A stretch of 64,000 nucleotides of DNA. Source: Thermohalobaculum sp039513195. GTDB taxonomy: Bacteria > Pseudomonadota > Alphaproteobacteria > Rhodobacterales > Rhodobacteraceae. A program made the translations under genes and the position numbers. Below the pieces are notes generated by a model. That model was not told where the DNA came from and made no database searches. It was given only the letters and a program-made list of their open reading frames with translations. Shown here piece by piece: positions 1 through 7,215 of the stretch (position 1 is the stretch's first letter; the number at the start of each line of letters is the position of its first letter). The stretch is from NCBI GenBank assembly GCA_039513195.1, contig JBCCRM010000003.1, positions 124,001-188,000 of the forward strand, written 5' to 3'.

Positions 1-318
1 GATCGGGTTGTAGTATCCCATGAGGATGATCGGCGTCGTCGCGTTCTCGGCGCGAAACTTTCGCACCAGGTCCAAGGTTTTGCCGAGGGTCATGCCGGCC
101 GCCAGCGCCCGCTGACCCGCCGCTTGGATCGACGGCCCGTCGGCCATGGGGTCGGTGAAGGGCATCCCAAGCTCGATGATGTCCACGCCAGCGTCGGGCA
201 ACCCCTGCAGGACCAAGAGAGAGGTGGCATAGTCCGGGTCGCCGGCCATCACAAAGCTGACAAAGGCACTGCGCCCATCAGCCTGCAATCGCTCGAATAC
301 CCCGTCGATCCGGTTCAC
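1..318 (-). CDS. trpA: tryptophan synthase alpha subunit (5' part, runs off the window)
   Basis: This is the first 106 codons of TrpA, which cleaves indole-3-glycerol phosphate to indole and glyceraldehyde 3-phosphate and passes indole to TrpB. The translation contains the family landmarks AFVSFVMAGDPD and DIIELGMPFTDPMADGPSIQ; the Glu in IIELG and the Asp in the second stretch are the catalytic acids of the family. The GTG at 316-318 is chosen as start because AGGAGA lies seven to eight bases upstream and the protein then begins as typical TrpA does. The remainder lies left of position 1. In most relatives trpA closely follows trpB; here a small gene and a hairpin repeat separate them. Confidence 0.95.
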   Translation of the reverse strand, partial: MNRIDGVFERLQADGRSAFVSFVMAGDPDYATSLLVLQGLPDAGVDIIELGMPFTDPMADGPSIQAAGQRALAAGMTLGKTLDLVRKFRAENATTPIILMGYYNPI

Positions 319-341
319 CGTGGCTGTCTCCTGTCGTCGTG

Positions 342-394
342 CGCGTGCCCGCCTTCGGCCGGGTGGGTGGTGGGGGGCCGGAGGCGGGCACGCG
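342..394. repeat. long palindromic repeat, copy A (hairpin with G-rich loop)
   Basis: A 19-bp stem (342-360 with 376-394, one G-U pair) encloses a loop made of repeated GGGT/GGGG units. It lies in the 130-bp gap between the DUF2158-like gene and trpA. A second element of the same design (stem built on TGCCCGCCT, loop of repeated CCCA units) lies at 51313-51363. No T-run follows on either strand, so it is not a classical intrinsic terminator. It may fold in the trp transcript just upstream of the trpA start, but regulation is inference. Confidence 0.6.
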
Positions 395-447
395 GCCCGA
401 AAGGGCCGCAAACAAACCCTGCTGCAGCCAAACCGCCGACGCCGCCG

Positions 448-819
448 TCAGTCATCCTTACGGAAATACTTCTTATCGCGCGGCTTGCCATCCCAACCGG
501 TCTTGCGCGGCGGGCCGTTATTGTCGTCGCCGCGACCGCGATGCGGTTTGCCGCCGCCCTCCCGCTGACCCGAATACGGCTTGCCGCTTCCTGGCCTGCG
601 GTCGTCCCGGTCGCGATCGCCCCCGCGGTCAGCGCCGCGATGGCCGTGATCCTCGCGATACTCCCACGCATTCAGCAGCGCCGGCGCGAACCGGTCGCGC
701 CCGATCACCCCCTCGTTGCACCAAACGCAGGCCACCGCATCCTCTTCGGCCGCCTCGACGCACATGCGCATCGAACCGGATTTGAGGACCACCAGGTCGC
801 CAATCTTGAACTTCGCCAC
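448..819 (-). CDS. small DUF2158/YodC-like protein with Arg/Gly/Asp-rich tail
   Basis: A 123-residue protein. Residues 2-50 (KFKIGDLVVLKSGSM, then two Cys in CVWCNEG) resemble the short DUF2158/YodC domain, a small beta-barrel-like fold of unknown role. Residues 54-123 form a highly charged, low-complexity tail rich in RGG, DRD and GKP units that is probably disordered and possibly nucleic-acid binding; that role is inference. The GTG at 817-819 is preferred because GAGGA precedes it and the domain begins there; the longer frame would run back into trpB. The start lies 11 bases after the trpB stop, so it is probably co-transcribed with trpB. Its placement inside trpBA is unusual. The domain match is from memory of the family. 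Confidence 0.65.
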   Translation of the reverse strand: MAKFKIGDLVVLKSGSMRMCVEAAEEDAVACVWCNEGVIGRDRFAPALLNAWEYREDHGHRGADRGGDRDRDDRRPGSGKPYSGQREGGGKPHRGRGDDNNGPPRKTGWDGKPRDKKYFRKDD

Positions 820-829
820 GTCCTGTTCC

Positions 830-2050
830 TCAGATCTGGGTGCCGAGCGCCTCGGCCACCGTGAAGATATCCTTGTCACCGCGCCCGCACATATTCATCA
901 CCATCAGATGGTCGGCGGGCAGATCCGGCGCAATCTTGGCCACATGCGCCAGGGCATGCGAGGGCTCCAGGGCCGGAATGATCCCCTCTGTCCGGCAGGA
1001 GAGCTGGAACGCCTCCAGCGCCTCTGCATCGGTGACCGAAACATACTCGACCCGGCCGGTCTCGTAGAGCCAAGCATGCTCTGGACCGATGCCGGGATAG
1101 TCGAGCCCTGCGGAGATCGAGTGCCCCTCCAGGATCTGCCCGTCGCCGTCCTGTAGCAGATAGGTGCGGTTGCCATGCAGCACACCGGGCCGCCCGCCGG
1201 TCAGCGAGGCACAATGCTCCATTTTCTCGTCAACGCCGTGGCCGCCTGCCTCGACCCCGATGATCCGTACCTCCCGGTCGTCGAGAAACGGGTGGAACAG
1301 CCCCATCGCGTTCGAGCCGCCGCCGATGCAGGCGACCAGACTGTCCGGCAGCCGCCCCTCGCGGGCCATCATTTGCTCCCGCGTTTCCTTGCCGATGATC
1401 GACTGGAAATCGCGCACCATCGCCGGGTAGGGGTGAGGACCCGCGACTGTGCCGATGCAGTAGAAGGTGCTGTCGACATTGGTCACCCAGTCCCGCAGCG
1501 CCTCGTTCATGGCGTCTTTCAGGGTCGCGCGCCCGGCGGTCACCGGCACCACCTCGGCGCCGAGCAGCTTCATGCGGAACACATTCGGCTGTTGGCGGGC
1601 GACATCGGTCGCCCCCATGAAGACGATACAGTCGAGGCCGAACCGCGCGCAGACCGTGGCCGTCGCAACCCCATGCTGACCTGCACCGGTCTCCGCTATA
1701 ATCCGGGTCTTGCCCATCCGTCGCGCCAGCAGAATCTGGCCCAGCACATTGTTGATCTTGTGCGCGCCGGTGTGGTTCAGCTCATCGCGCTTCAGGTAGA
1801 TCTTCGCACCGCCGAAATGCTCGGTCAGCCGCTCGGCGAAATAGAGAGGCGAGGGACGGCCCACATAATGGGTCCAGAGATCGTCCATCTCTGCCCAGAA
1901 CGCCGGGTCGTCCTTCGCATGTAGATACTGTGCCTCCAGCTCCAGAATCAGGGGCATCAGCGTCTCGGACACGAAACGTCCGCCGAACTGGCCGAAGCGG
2001 CCGCGCTCGTCCGGCCCGGTGCGAAAGCTGTTCGGTGCTGTCTCGTTCAT
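830..2050 (-). CDS. trpB: tryptophan synthase beta subunit
   Basis: A 406-residue PLP enzyme that condenses indole with serine to make tryptophan, in complex with TrpA. The PLP lysine is K98 in NHTGAHKINN, and the glycine-rich phosphate-binding loop ACIGGGSNAMGLF is intact. Length is normal for the family (about 400). The start is ATG at 2048-2050. The upstream neighbour trpF lies 89 bases away on the same strand, giving the usual alphaproteobacterial order trpF-trpB-(trpA). Confidence 0.98.
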   Translation of the reverse strand: MNETAPNSFRTGPDERGRFGQFGGRFVSETLMPLILELEAQYLHAKDDPAFWAEMDDLWTHYVGRPSPLYFAERLTEHFGGAKIYLKRDELNHTGAHKINNVLGQILLARRMGKTRIIAETGAGQHGVATATVCARFGLDCIVFMGATDVARQQPNVFRMKLLGAEVVPVTAGRATLKDAMNEALRDWVTNVDSTFYCIGTVAGPHPYPAMVRDFQSIIGKETREQMMAREGRLPDSLVACIGGGSNAMGLFHPFLDDREVRIIGVEAGGHGVDEKMEHCASLTGGRPGVLHGNRTYLLQDGDGQILEGHSISAGLDYPGIGPEHAWLYETGRVEYVSVTDAEALEAFQLSCRTEGIIPALEPSHALAHVAKIAPDLPADHLMVMNMCGRGDKDIFTVAEALGTQI

Positions 2051-2139
2051 GGGCGGCGCCCCTTTGTCTGCACTGATGGCTGTTCATAGGCGCCCACGGC
2101 CCCTGGGTCGAGGGGCAGTTTGCCGGTTTCGCCAGACGG

Positions 2140-2775
2140 TTAAGGTGCCGCTACCGCCGCCAGAAACGCCGCGATCTTGGCCGCGTCCTTGACGCCCGGC
2201 GCCGCCTCGACGCCCGACGAGACGTCGAGCTGCCGCGCCCCGGTCGCCGCAACCGCCTCTGCCGCGTTTTCCGCGTTGAGGCCCCCGGCGAGCATCCAGG
2301 GCATCGGAAACTCCCGCCCCTGCAACAGCCGCCAATCGAAGGTCAGGCCGTTGCCCCCGGGCAGCACCGCATCCTTCGGCGGCTTCGCGTCGATCAACAG
2401 CTGGTCGGCCACGCGGGCATAGGCATCGACCGAAGCGAGATCGCCTTCGTCGCGGAGGCCAATCGCCTTCATCACCGGCAGCCCATAGCGCCCCCTCACC
2501 GCCGCAACCCGAGCCGGGCTTTCGGCGCCATGAAGCTGCAGCATGTCCAAGGGCACGGCGTCCAGGATGGCGTCGAGCGTCGCATCCTCCGCGTCCACCA
2601 CCAGCCCGACCTTGACGATGCCAGCAGGGACACGGTCTGCCAACAGGCCCGCATCCGACGACGCCACAGATCGGGGCGACGCGCGAAAGAAGACGAAGCC
2701 GACATAGGCGGCACCGGCCGACACCGCCGCATCGACCGCGCCAGGGGTCTTCAACCCACAGATCTTGACCCGCAC
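2140..2775 (-). CDS. trpF: phosphoribosylanthranilate isomerase
   Basis: TrpF (211 residues from the chosen start) isomerises N-(5-phosphoribosyl)anthranilate in tryptophan synthesis on a TIM barrel. The N-terminal VRVKICGLKTP contains the catalytic Cys, and the conserved C-terminal segment MLAGGLNAENA and DVSSGVE is present. The GTG at 2773-2775 places the KICGLK strand at its normal position; the 61-residue in-frame extension upstream crosses the hairpin and the lapA 3' end and is not used. There is no strong ribosome-binding site because the leader is occupied by a perfect 11-bp hairpin. Confidence 0.93.
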   Translation of the reverse strand: MRVKICGLKTPGAVDAAVSAGAAYVGFVFFRASPRSVASSDAGLLADRVPAGIVKVGLVVDAEDATLDAILDAVPLDMLQLHGAESPARVAAVRGRYGLPVMKAIGLRDEGDLASVDAYARVADQLLIDAKPPKDAVLPGGNGLTFDWRLLQGREFPMPWMLAGGLNAENAAEAVAATGARQLDVSSGVEAAPGVKDAAKIAAFLAAVAAP

Positions 2776-2787
2776 ATGTCCAGCGGC

Positions 2788-2813
2788 GGGGCTTGGCGCC
2801 GTCGCCAAGCCCC
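2788..2813 (-). terminator. perfect hairpin between lapA and trpF
   Basis: An 11-bp perfect stem (2788-2798 with 2803-2813, GGGGCTTGGCG and its complement) with a four-base loop lies between the lapA stop and the trpF GTG. There is no T-run on the minus strand, so it could be a weak or Rho-assisted terminator, or a processing or stalling hairpin in front of trpF. Confidence 0.45.
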
Positions 2814-2824
2814 CGGATTGGGGC

Positions 2825-3163
2825 TCAGGACGAGGCAATCTTGAGGAGATCCTCGTCATCGCCGAGCCGGCGCTTGAGGCCCTGCACCTCTTGGCGTAGG
2901 CGGCTGATCTCGCGTTCGCTCTGCCCCACCTTGCGGCGATGTTTGCCTTCTCGGACATACTCCCAAAGCTCGCCTACCACGACGCCGAGGACAAAGGCGG
3001 CCAGGATCACCAACGACAGAGGCACCCCTGGCAGCGAGTAGCGGGCATCGCCGAGACCCTGCGGCAGCAACTGCAAATCCACCGGCGCCATATTCGCGAC
3101 GCCCAACACGACCAGCGCCGCCGCGATGGCGAGCAGGATCACAATCTTGATCAAACGAAGCAT
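2825..3163 (-). CDS. LapA-domain (DUF1049) inner-membrane protein
   Basis: A 112-residue membrane protein with two hydrophobic segments (about residues 4-25 and 46-66) and a charged C-terminal helix (about 75-105, QSEREISRLRQEVQGLKRRL) likely to form a coiled coil facing the cytoplasm. This is the LapA/LapB-assembly domain organisation. In gamma-proteobacteria LapA works with LapB in lipopolysaccharide control; in alphaproteobacteria the role is not established. It lies between ihfB and trpF, a place it commonly holds in this group. Confidence 0.8.
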   Translation of the reverse strand: MLRLIKIVILLAIAAALVVLGVANMAPVDLQLLPQGLGDARYSLPGVPLSLVILAAFVLGVVVGELWEYVREGKHRRKVGQSEREISRLRQEVQGLKRRLGDDEDLLKIASS

Positions 3164-3203
3164 CGGTCTCTCCCCTCCGGACGGGATCTCGGCGAGCGCT
3201 CGA

Positions 3204-3488
3204 TCACTCCAGATCGTTCATGCGCTCTCGCAATTCTTTACCAGCCTTGAAGAACGGCACCACCTTTTCCGGCACCGGGACCGACTCTCCGGTGCGCGGA
3301 TTTCGGCCCATGCGCGCGTCTCGCACCTTGACCGAAAAGGCGCCGAAGCCGCGCAGCTCCACCCGGTCCCCACGGGCCAGAGCCGATGTGATTTCCTCAA
3401 ACACGGTTGAAACAATGCGCTCCACGTCGCGCTGGAAAAGATGCGGGTTCTCATCCGCGATTTGCTGGATCAGTTCAGACTTGATCAT
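3204..3488 (-). CDS. ihfB: integration host factor subunit beta
   Basis: A 94-residue HU/IHF-family DNA-bending protein. It begins MIKSELIQQIADENPHLF and carries the beta-ribbon arm with RMGRNPRTGE, whose proline intercalates into bent DNA. Length is exactly that of IhfB. The ATG at 3486-3488 has AGGGG upstream; the longer frame adds residues with no family match. IhfA is not in this window. It lies downstream of sppA on the same strand. Confidence 0.95.
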   Translation of the reverse strand: MIKSELIQQIADENPHLFQRDVERIVSTVFEEITSALARGDRVELRGFGAFSVKVRDARMGRNPRTGESVPVPEKVVPFFKAGKELRERMNDLE

Positions 3489-3635
3489 GCGTCCCCTGGG
3501 GTCTTCCCACCCTGCGCTTAGTCGTTTCTTGGTTTCTGGAACCCCCTCGCTCCACGGGGCAGCTTTCACATCAAAACTGGCCCCGTCAACGTCCGGAGCG
3601 GAAAAATGGTGTCGATATAGGTCTCTAGGCAGAAA

Positions 3636-4553
3636 TCAGTGGATGATCGTATAGAGCGACGGGCCATTTATCCGGGGTGCCATACGCGTCAACCCCAAGA
3701 AACGGGCAGTCGCCTGGTCCAGTGAGTCGAGCGGCCAGGGTAATTCCCGGTCGTTCCAGCGCCAGTCTCGCACGGTCAAATCCGCGTCCACGTCGTGTTC
3801 CGAGCTCAGCCATTCGCGGGCGCCGCGCTCGCCACCGATGGCGTCGATCAGCCCAGCCTCCAGCGCCTGGCGGCCGGTAAAGACGCGGCCATCCGAGACC
3901 GCTTCGACAGCCGCCTCCTCGAGACCCCGGCGTTCCGCGACTAGATCACGAAACCAGTCGAAGCTGTCGAGCATCAGGGTCTCGAGCGCGGCGAGCGATT
4001 CGGCGCTCGGTTCCGAGGTGATCGCGGGCTCTGCCTTCAGCGGGCCGGATTTGATGCGCGTCACCTCGATGCCCACGCTTTCCAATAGCTCCTCGACATT
4101 CGGGATCTCTGCGACCACGCCGATGGAGCCAGTTATCGTGTTCTTCTGCGCAAAGATCCGGTCGGCGCCGAGCGCAGTGATATAGCCGCCGGAGGCTGCG
4201 ACCTCTGCCATCACGGCCACCACCGGTTTTTCCTCAGCCACACGGCGGAGCGCGTCGAACAACGCCTCCGACGCCGCGGCGGAGCCGCCCGGGCTGTTGA
4301 TCCTTACGATCAGCGCTTTGACCCGGTCAGTCTCGGCGATCTTGTCGAGAGCGCGTTCGCGCCTCGGGTCGTCCAGGATAATGTCGTTTATGCTGACACG
4401 AGCTATTTCAGACCCGCCGCCTCCGGTGACGCCGGCCCGCGGGATCAGCAGACCAACCACCGCGACAAGGGCGACAATCGCTAAGATGCGCCAAAAGGCG
4501 AGGCGGCGCCGCACCCGGCGCCGTTCGATGATCAGATCCGATGTTGCGGTCAC
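3636..4553 (-). CDS. sppA: signal peptide peptidase SppA (short form, S49)
   Basis: A 305-residue membrane-anchored serine protease that degrades cleaved signal peptides. A basic N-terminus (RRRVRRR) is followed by one membrane segment (about 21-39). Ser121 in EVAASGGYITALGAD is the nucleophile, and Lys173 in IKSGPLKAEP lies 52 residues further on, the same spacing as the Ser-Lys dyad of Bacillus SppA. It is the short, single-repeat form. The start lies 10 bases after the rpsA stop, so the two are probably one operon. Confidence 0.95.
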   Translation of the reverse strand: MTATSDLIIERRRVRRRLAFWRILAIVALVAVVGLLIPRAGVTGGGGSEIARVSINDIILDDPRRERALDKIAETDRVKALIVRINSPGGSAAASEALFDALRRVAEEKPVVAVMAEVAASGGYITALGADRIFAQKNTITGSIGVVAEIPNVEELLESVGIEVTRIKSGPLKAEPAITSEPSAESLAALETLMLDSFDWFRDLVAERRGLEEAAVEAVSDGRVFTGRQALEAGLIDAIGGERGAREWLSSEHDVDADLTVRDWRWNDRELPWPLDSLDQATARFLGLTRMAPRINGPSLYTIIH

Positions 4554-4563
4554 GCGTCTCGGC

Positions 4564-6249
4564 TCACTTGTCCTGCTGCTGTTTCAAGGCCGCACCGAGA
4601 ATGTCACCCAGCGAGGCGCCGCTGTCGGACGAGCCATATTGCTCCACGGCCTCTTTCTCCTCGGCGATCTCTCGCGCCTTAATCGACAAGCTGAGGCGCC
4701 GCGCGGCTTTATCAATGGCGGTGACCTTCGCATCGATCCGGTCGCCAACGGAAAACCGGTCCGGGCGTTGATCGCCGCGGTCACGCGCCAGATCGGATCG
4801 GCGGATAAAGGCGCGCATGCCTTCGTGCTCCACCTCGATCCCGCCGTCCTCGATGGAACTGACCACCACGGTGACGGTGGCCCCGCGCTTGATGCCCTTG
4901 GTCGCCTCTGCGAACGGGTCGCCGCCGAGCTGCTTGATGCCCAGCGAGATGCGCTCCTTCTCGGTATCGACATCGAGCACCACGGCGCGGACCAGATCGC
5001 CCTTTTTGAAGTCCTGGATCGCCTCCTCGCCGGAACGGTCCCACGAGATGTCGGAGAGGTGGACCATGCCGTCGATCTCGCCTTCGAGCCCAATGAAAAG
5101 ACCGAATTCGGTGATGTTCTTGACCTCGCCCTCGACCTCCGCGCCGGTCGGGAAGCTCTCCTCGAACACGTCCCAAGGGTTGCGCATGCACTGTTTGAGG
5201 CCCAGGGAGACGCGGCGTTTGTTCGGATCGACATCGAGGACCATGACCTCGACCTCCTGAGAGGTCGACACGATCTTGCCCGGGTGGACGTTCTTCTTGG
5301 TCCACGACATCTCGGACACGTGGACCAGCCCCTCGACCCCGGGCTCCAGTTCCACGAACGCGCCGTAGTCGGTGATGTTCGTCACCCGACCGGAGAATTT
5401 GGCGCTCAGCGGATATTTCGCCTCGACGCTCTCCCAAGGATCGGCGAGCAGCTGCTTCATGCCAAGGCTGATGCGCTGCGTTTCTTTGTTTACTTTGATG
5501 ACCTGGACCTTCACCGTCTCGCCGATCGACAGGATCTCGGATGGGTGATTGACCCGGCGCCAGGCCATGTCGGTCACGTGGAGCAGGCCATCGACGCCGC
5601 CGAGATCGACGAAGGCGCCGTAATCGGTGACATTCTTGACCACACCATCGACGGTGTCGCCCTCGCTCAGGCGGCCGACGATCTCGGCCCGCTGCTCGGC
5701 GCGGCTCTCCTCCAAGACCGCGCGGCGGGAGACGACGATGTTGCCCCGGCGGCGATCCATCTTAAGGATCTGGAATGGTTGCGGCACGCCCATCAGGGGG
5801 CCAACATCGCGCACCGGGCGGACATCGATCTGGGAACCCGGCAAGAACGCCACGGCGCCGCCAAGATCCACGGTGAACCCACCCTTCACCCGACCGAAAA
5901 TGGCGCCATCGACCCGCTCGCCCGCGTCATTGGCTTTCTCCAGCCGGTCCCAGGCTTCCTCGCGCCGTGCCTTTTCGCGACTGATCGCGGCCTCGCCGCG
6001 TGCATTCTCGACCCTGTCGAGAAACACCTCCACGGTGTCGCCGACATCGATCTCGGCGCCTTTCCCGGGGGCTGCAAATTCCTTGAGATCGACGCGGCCT
6101 TCGACCTTAAAGCCGACATCGATGATCGCCTGGCCATTCTCGATGGCAATGACGGTGCCTTTGACGACGCTGCCCTCGTCGGGCGTGTCTTTCTCGAGGC
6201 TCTCATTGAGCAGGGCCTCGAATTCCTCCATAGAGGCTGTGGCGGGCAT
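4564..6249 (-). CDS. rpsA: 30S ribosomal protein S1
   Basis: A 561-residue mRNA-binding protein of the 30S subunit. Repeated S1/OB folds are visible from motifs such as TDYGAFVDLGGVDGLLHVTDMAW, split here as TDYGAFVDLGG and GLLHVTDMAW, and from periodic RISLGMKQL/RVSLGLKQC segments. The ATG at 6247-6249 is chosen because the protein then begins MPATASMEEFEALLNESL, the usual alphaproteobacterial N-terminus, with AGGAGA upstream; the track allows 24 more residues with no family match. It lies between cmk and sppA, the common arrangement. Confidence 0.97.
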   Translation of the reverse strand: MPATASMEEFEALLNESLEKDTPDEGSVVKGTVIAIENGQAIIDVGFKVEGRVDLKEFAAPGKGAEIDVGDTVEVFLDRVENARGEAAISREKARREEAWDRLEKANDAGERVDGAIFGRVKGGFTVDLGGAVAFLPGSQIDVRPVRDVGPLMGVPQPFQILKMDRRRGNIVVSRRAVLEESRAEQRAEIVGRLSEGDTVDGVVKNVTDYGAFVDLGGVDGLLHVTDMAWRRVNHPSEILSIGETVKVQVIKVNKETQRISLGMKQLLADPWESVEAKYPLSAKFSGRVTNITDYGAFVELEPGVEGLVHVSEMSWTKKNVHPGKIVSTSQEVEVMVLDVDPNKRRVSLGLKQCMRNPWDVFEESFPTGAEVEGEVKNITEFGLFIGLEGEIDGMVHLSDISWDRSGEEAIQDFKKGDLVRAVVLDVDTEKERISLGIKQLGGDPFAEATKGIKRGATVTVVVSSIEDGGIEVEHEGMRAFIRRSDLARDRGDQRPDRFSVGDRIDAKVTAIDKAARRLSLSIKAREIAEEKEAVEQYGSSDSGASLGDILGAALKQQQDK

Positions 6250-6313
6250 AAAGCAGTGGTCTCCTATTGTGACAGGCCAACCGGTTGGTTCCGATGGTCT
6301 TCGGTGAGGCGAC

Positions 6314-6339
6314 ATAAACAAAAACAGGCCCGGCCGGGC
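6314..6339 (-). terminator. probable intrinsic terminator after cmk
   Basis: Read on the minus strand, the palindrome GCCCGGCCGGGC (6328-6339) is followed directly by a T-rich stretch CTGTTTTTGTTTAT (6314-6327), four bases beyond the cmk stop. The stem is short with a tight loop, so termination may be partial, leaving read-through into rpsA. Confidence 0.5.
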
Positions 6340-6343
6340 GCGG

Positions 6344-7006
6344 TTACCCGCGTCTGCGACTCAGTGCCTGCTCGACGATCTTTGACGCCTCGATGACGGC
6401 GGCGTCTATATCCAATTCCGAGGTGTCCAGCAAGTGCGCATCCTCGGCGTGTAGCATGGGGGCATCGGCGCGCTCGCTGTCGCGCTCGTCGCGGGCGCGG
6501 AGATCGGCGAGAACCGTCTCGATCGTGATTGTGCTGCCCGATGCGGCGAGTTCCGCGTGGCGCCGTTCGGCGCGGGTCTCTGCATCCGCCGTGACGAACA
6601 GCTTCACCGGTGCGTTGGGGCAGATCACCGTGCCGATATCTCGGCCATCAAGCACAGCGCCGCCATCCCGTTCGGCGAAAGCGCGTTGGAAGTCGACCAG
6701 CGCTTTTCGCACGCCAGGCATGGCTGCGACCTTGGACGACGCGCGGGTGACCATGACTGTTCGGAGCCCGTCGACGGCCAGGTCCTCCGGCATCAGCTCC
6801 TGAGCCACGAGTTCGGCCACCCCCTCGTCTAGCACTCCGCGCCCCTGGGCCAGCGCCTTCTTGCCAACCGCGCGATAGAGGAGCCCGGTGTCGAGATGGC
6901 CGAGCCCAAATTTCTCGGCCAACGCCCGGGCGATGGTCCCCTTGCCCGCCGCCGCTGGCCCGTCGATGGCAACAACGAAGGTCAAGTCTCGCGCCTCGTC
7001 AGCCAC
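6344..7006 (-). CDS. cmk: cytidylate kinase
   Basis: A 220-residue P-loop kinase phosphorylating CMP and dCMP with ATP. The Walker A motif is IDGPAAAGKGTIA, followed by LDTGLLYRAV, which binds the nucleobase, and the VLDGRDIGTVICPNA segment typical of Cmk. Length is normal. The start ATG (7004-7006) lies inside the end of the small gene upstream, so translation is probably coupled to it. Confidence 0.96.
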   Translation of the reverse strand: MADEARDLTFVVAIDGPAAAGKGTIARALAEKFGLGHLDTGLLYRAVGKKALAQGRGVLDEGVAELVAQELMPEDLAVDGLRTVMVTRASSKVAAMPGVRKALVDFQRAFAERDGGAVLDGRDIGTVICPNAPVKLFVTADAETRAERRHAELAASGSTITIETVLADLRARDERDSERADAPMLHAEDAHLLDTSELDIDAAVIEASKIVEQALSRRRG

Positions 7007-7215
7007 GGCACTGCCTCGTCAATCATGCGCTGCAGGTTCTCGCGCCGGATCCCTACCCCGCCGAAGGCGACAGGCACACATCTCCCATCGCTGGTATCCG
7101 GCTCGTCCGTTTCCTGACCGAGAAGCGCGAAGACTTCTATTCCGTCCCGAATGTATTCGTGGTGGAAGCCATCGTGCATCCGCGTGGAGTTAAAGGCCGA
7201 GGATCGAGCAATCAT
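6982..7215 (-). CDS. small uncharacterised protein between aroA and cmk
   Basis: A 77-residue reading frame whose ATG overlaps the aroA stop as ATGA and whose 3' end overlaps the cmk start by 25 bases, so three genes would be translated as a coupled unit. The sequence (for example EVFALLGQETDEPD, FGGVGIRRENLQRMIDE) has a balanced composition and ends in a likely helix. I do not recognise a family. The tight coupling on both sides is the main argument that it is real; codon use is only moderately biased. Confidence 0.45.
   Translation of the reverse strand: MIARSSAFNSTRMHDGFHHEYIRDGIEVFALLGQETDEPDTSDGRCVPVAFGGVGIRRENLQRMIDEAVPWLTRRET

Noticed and set aside
4297..6396. 699-residue plus-strand frame over rpsA
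   Set aside because: It is the antisense shadow of rpsA in high-GC DNA; the minus strand carries clear S1 domains.
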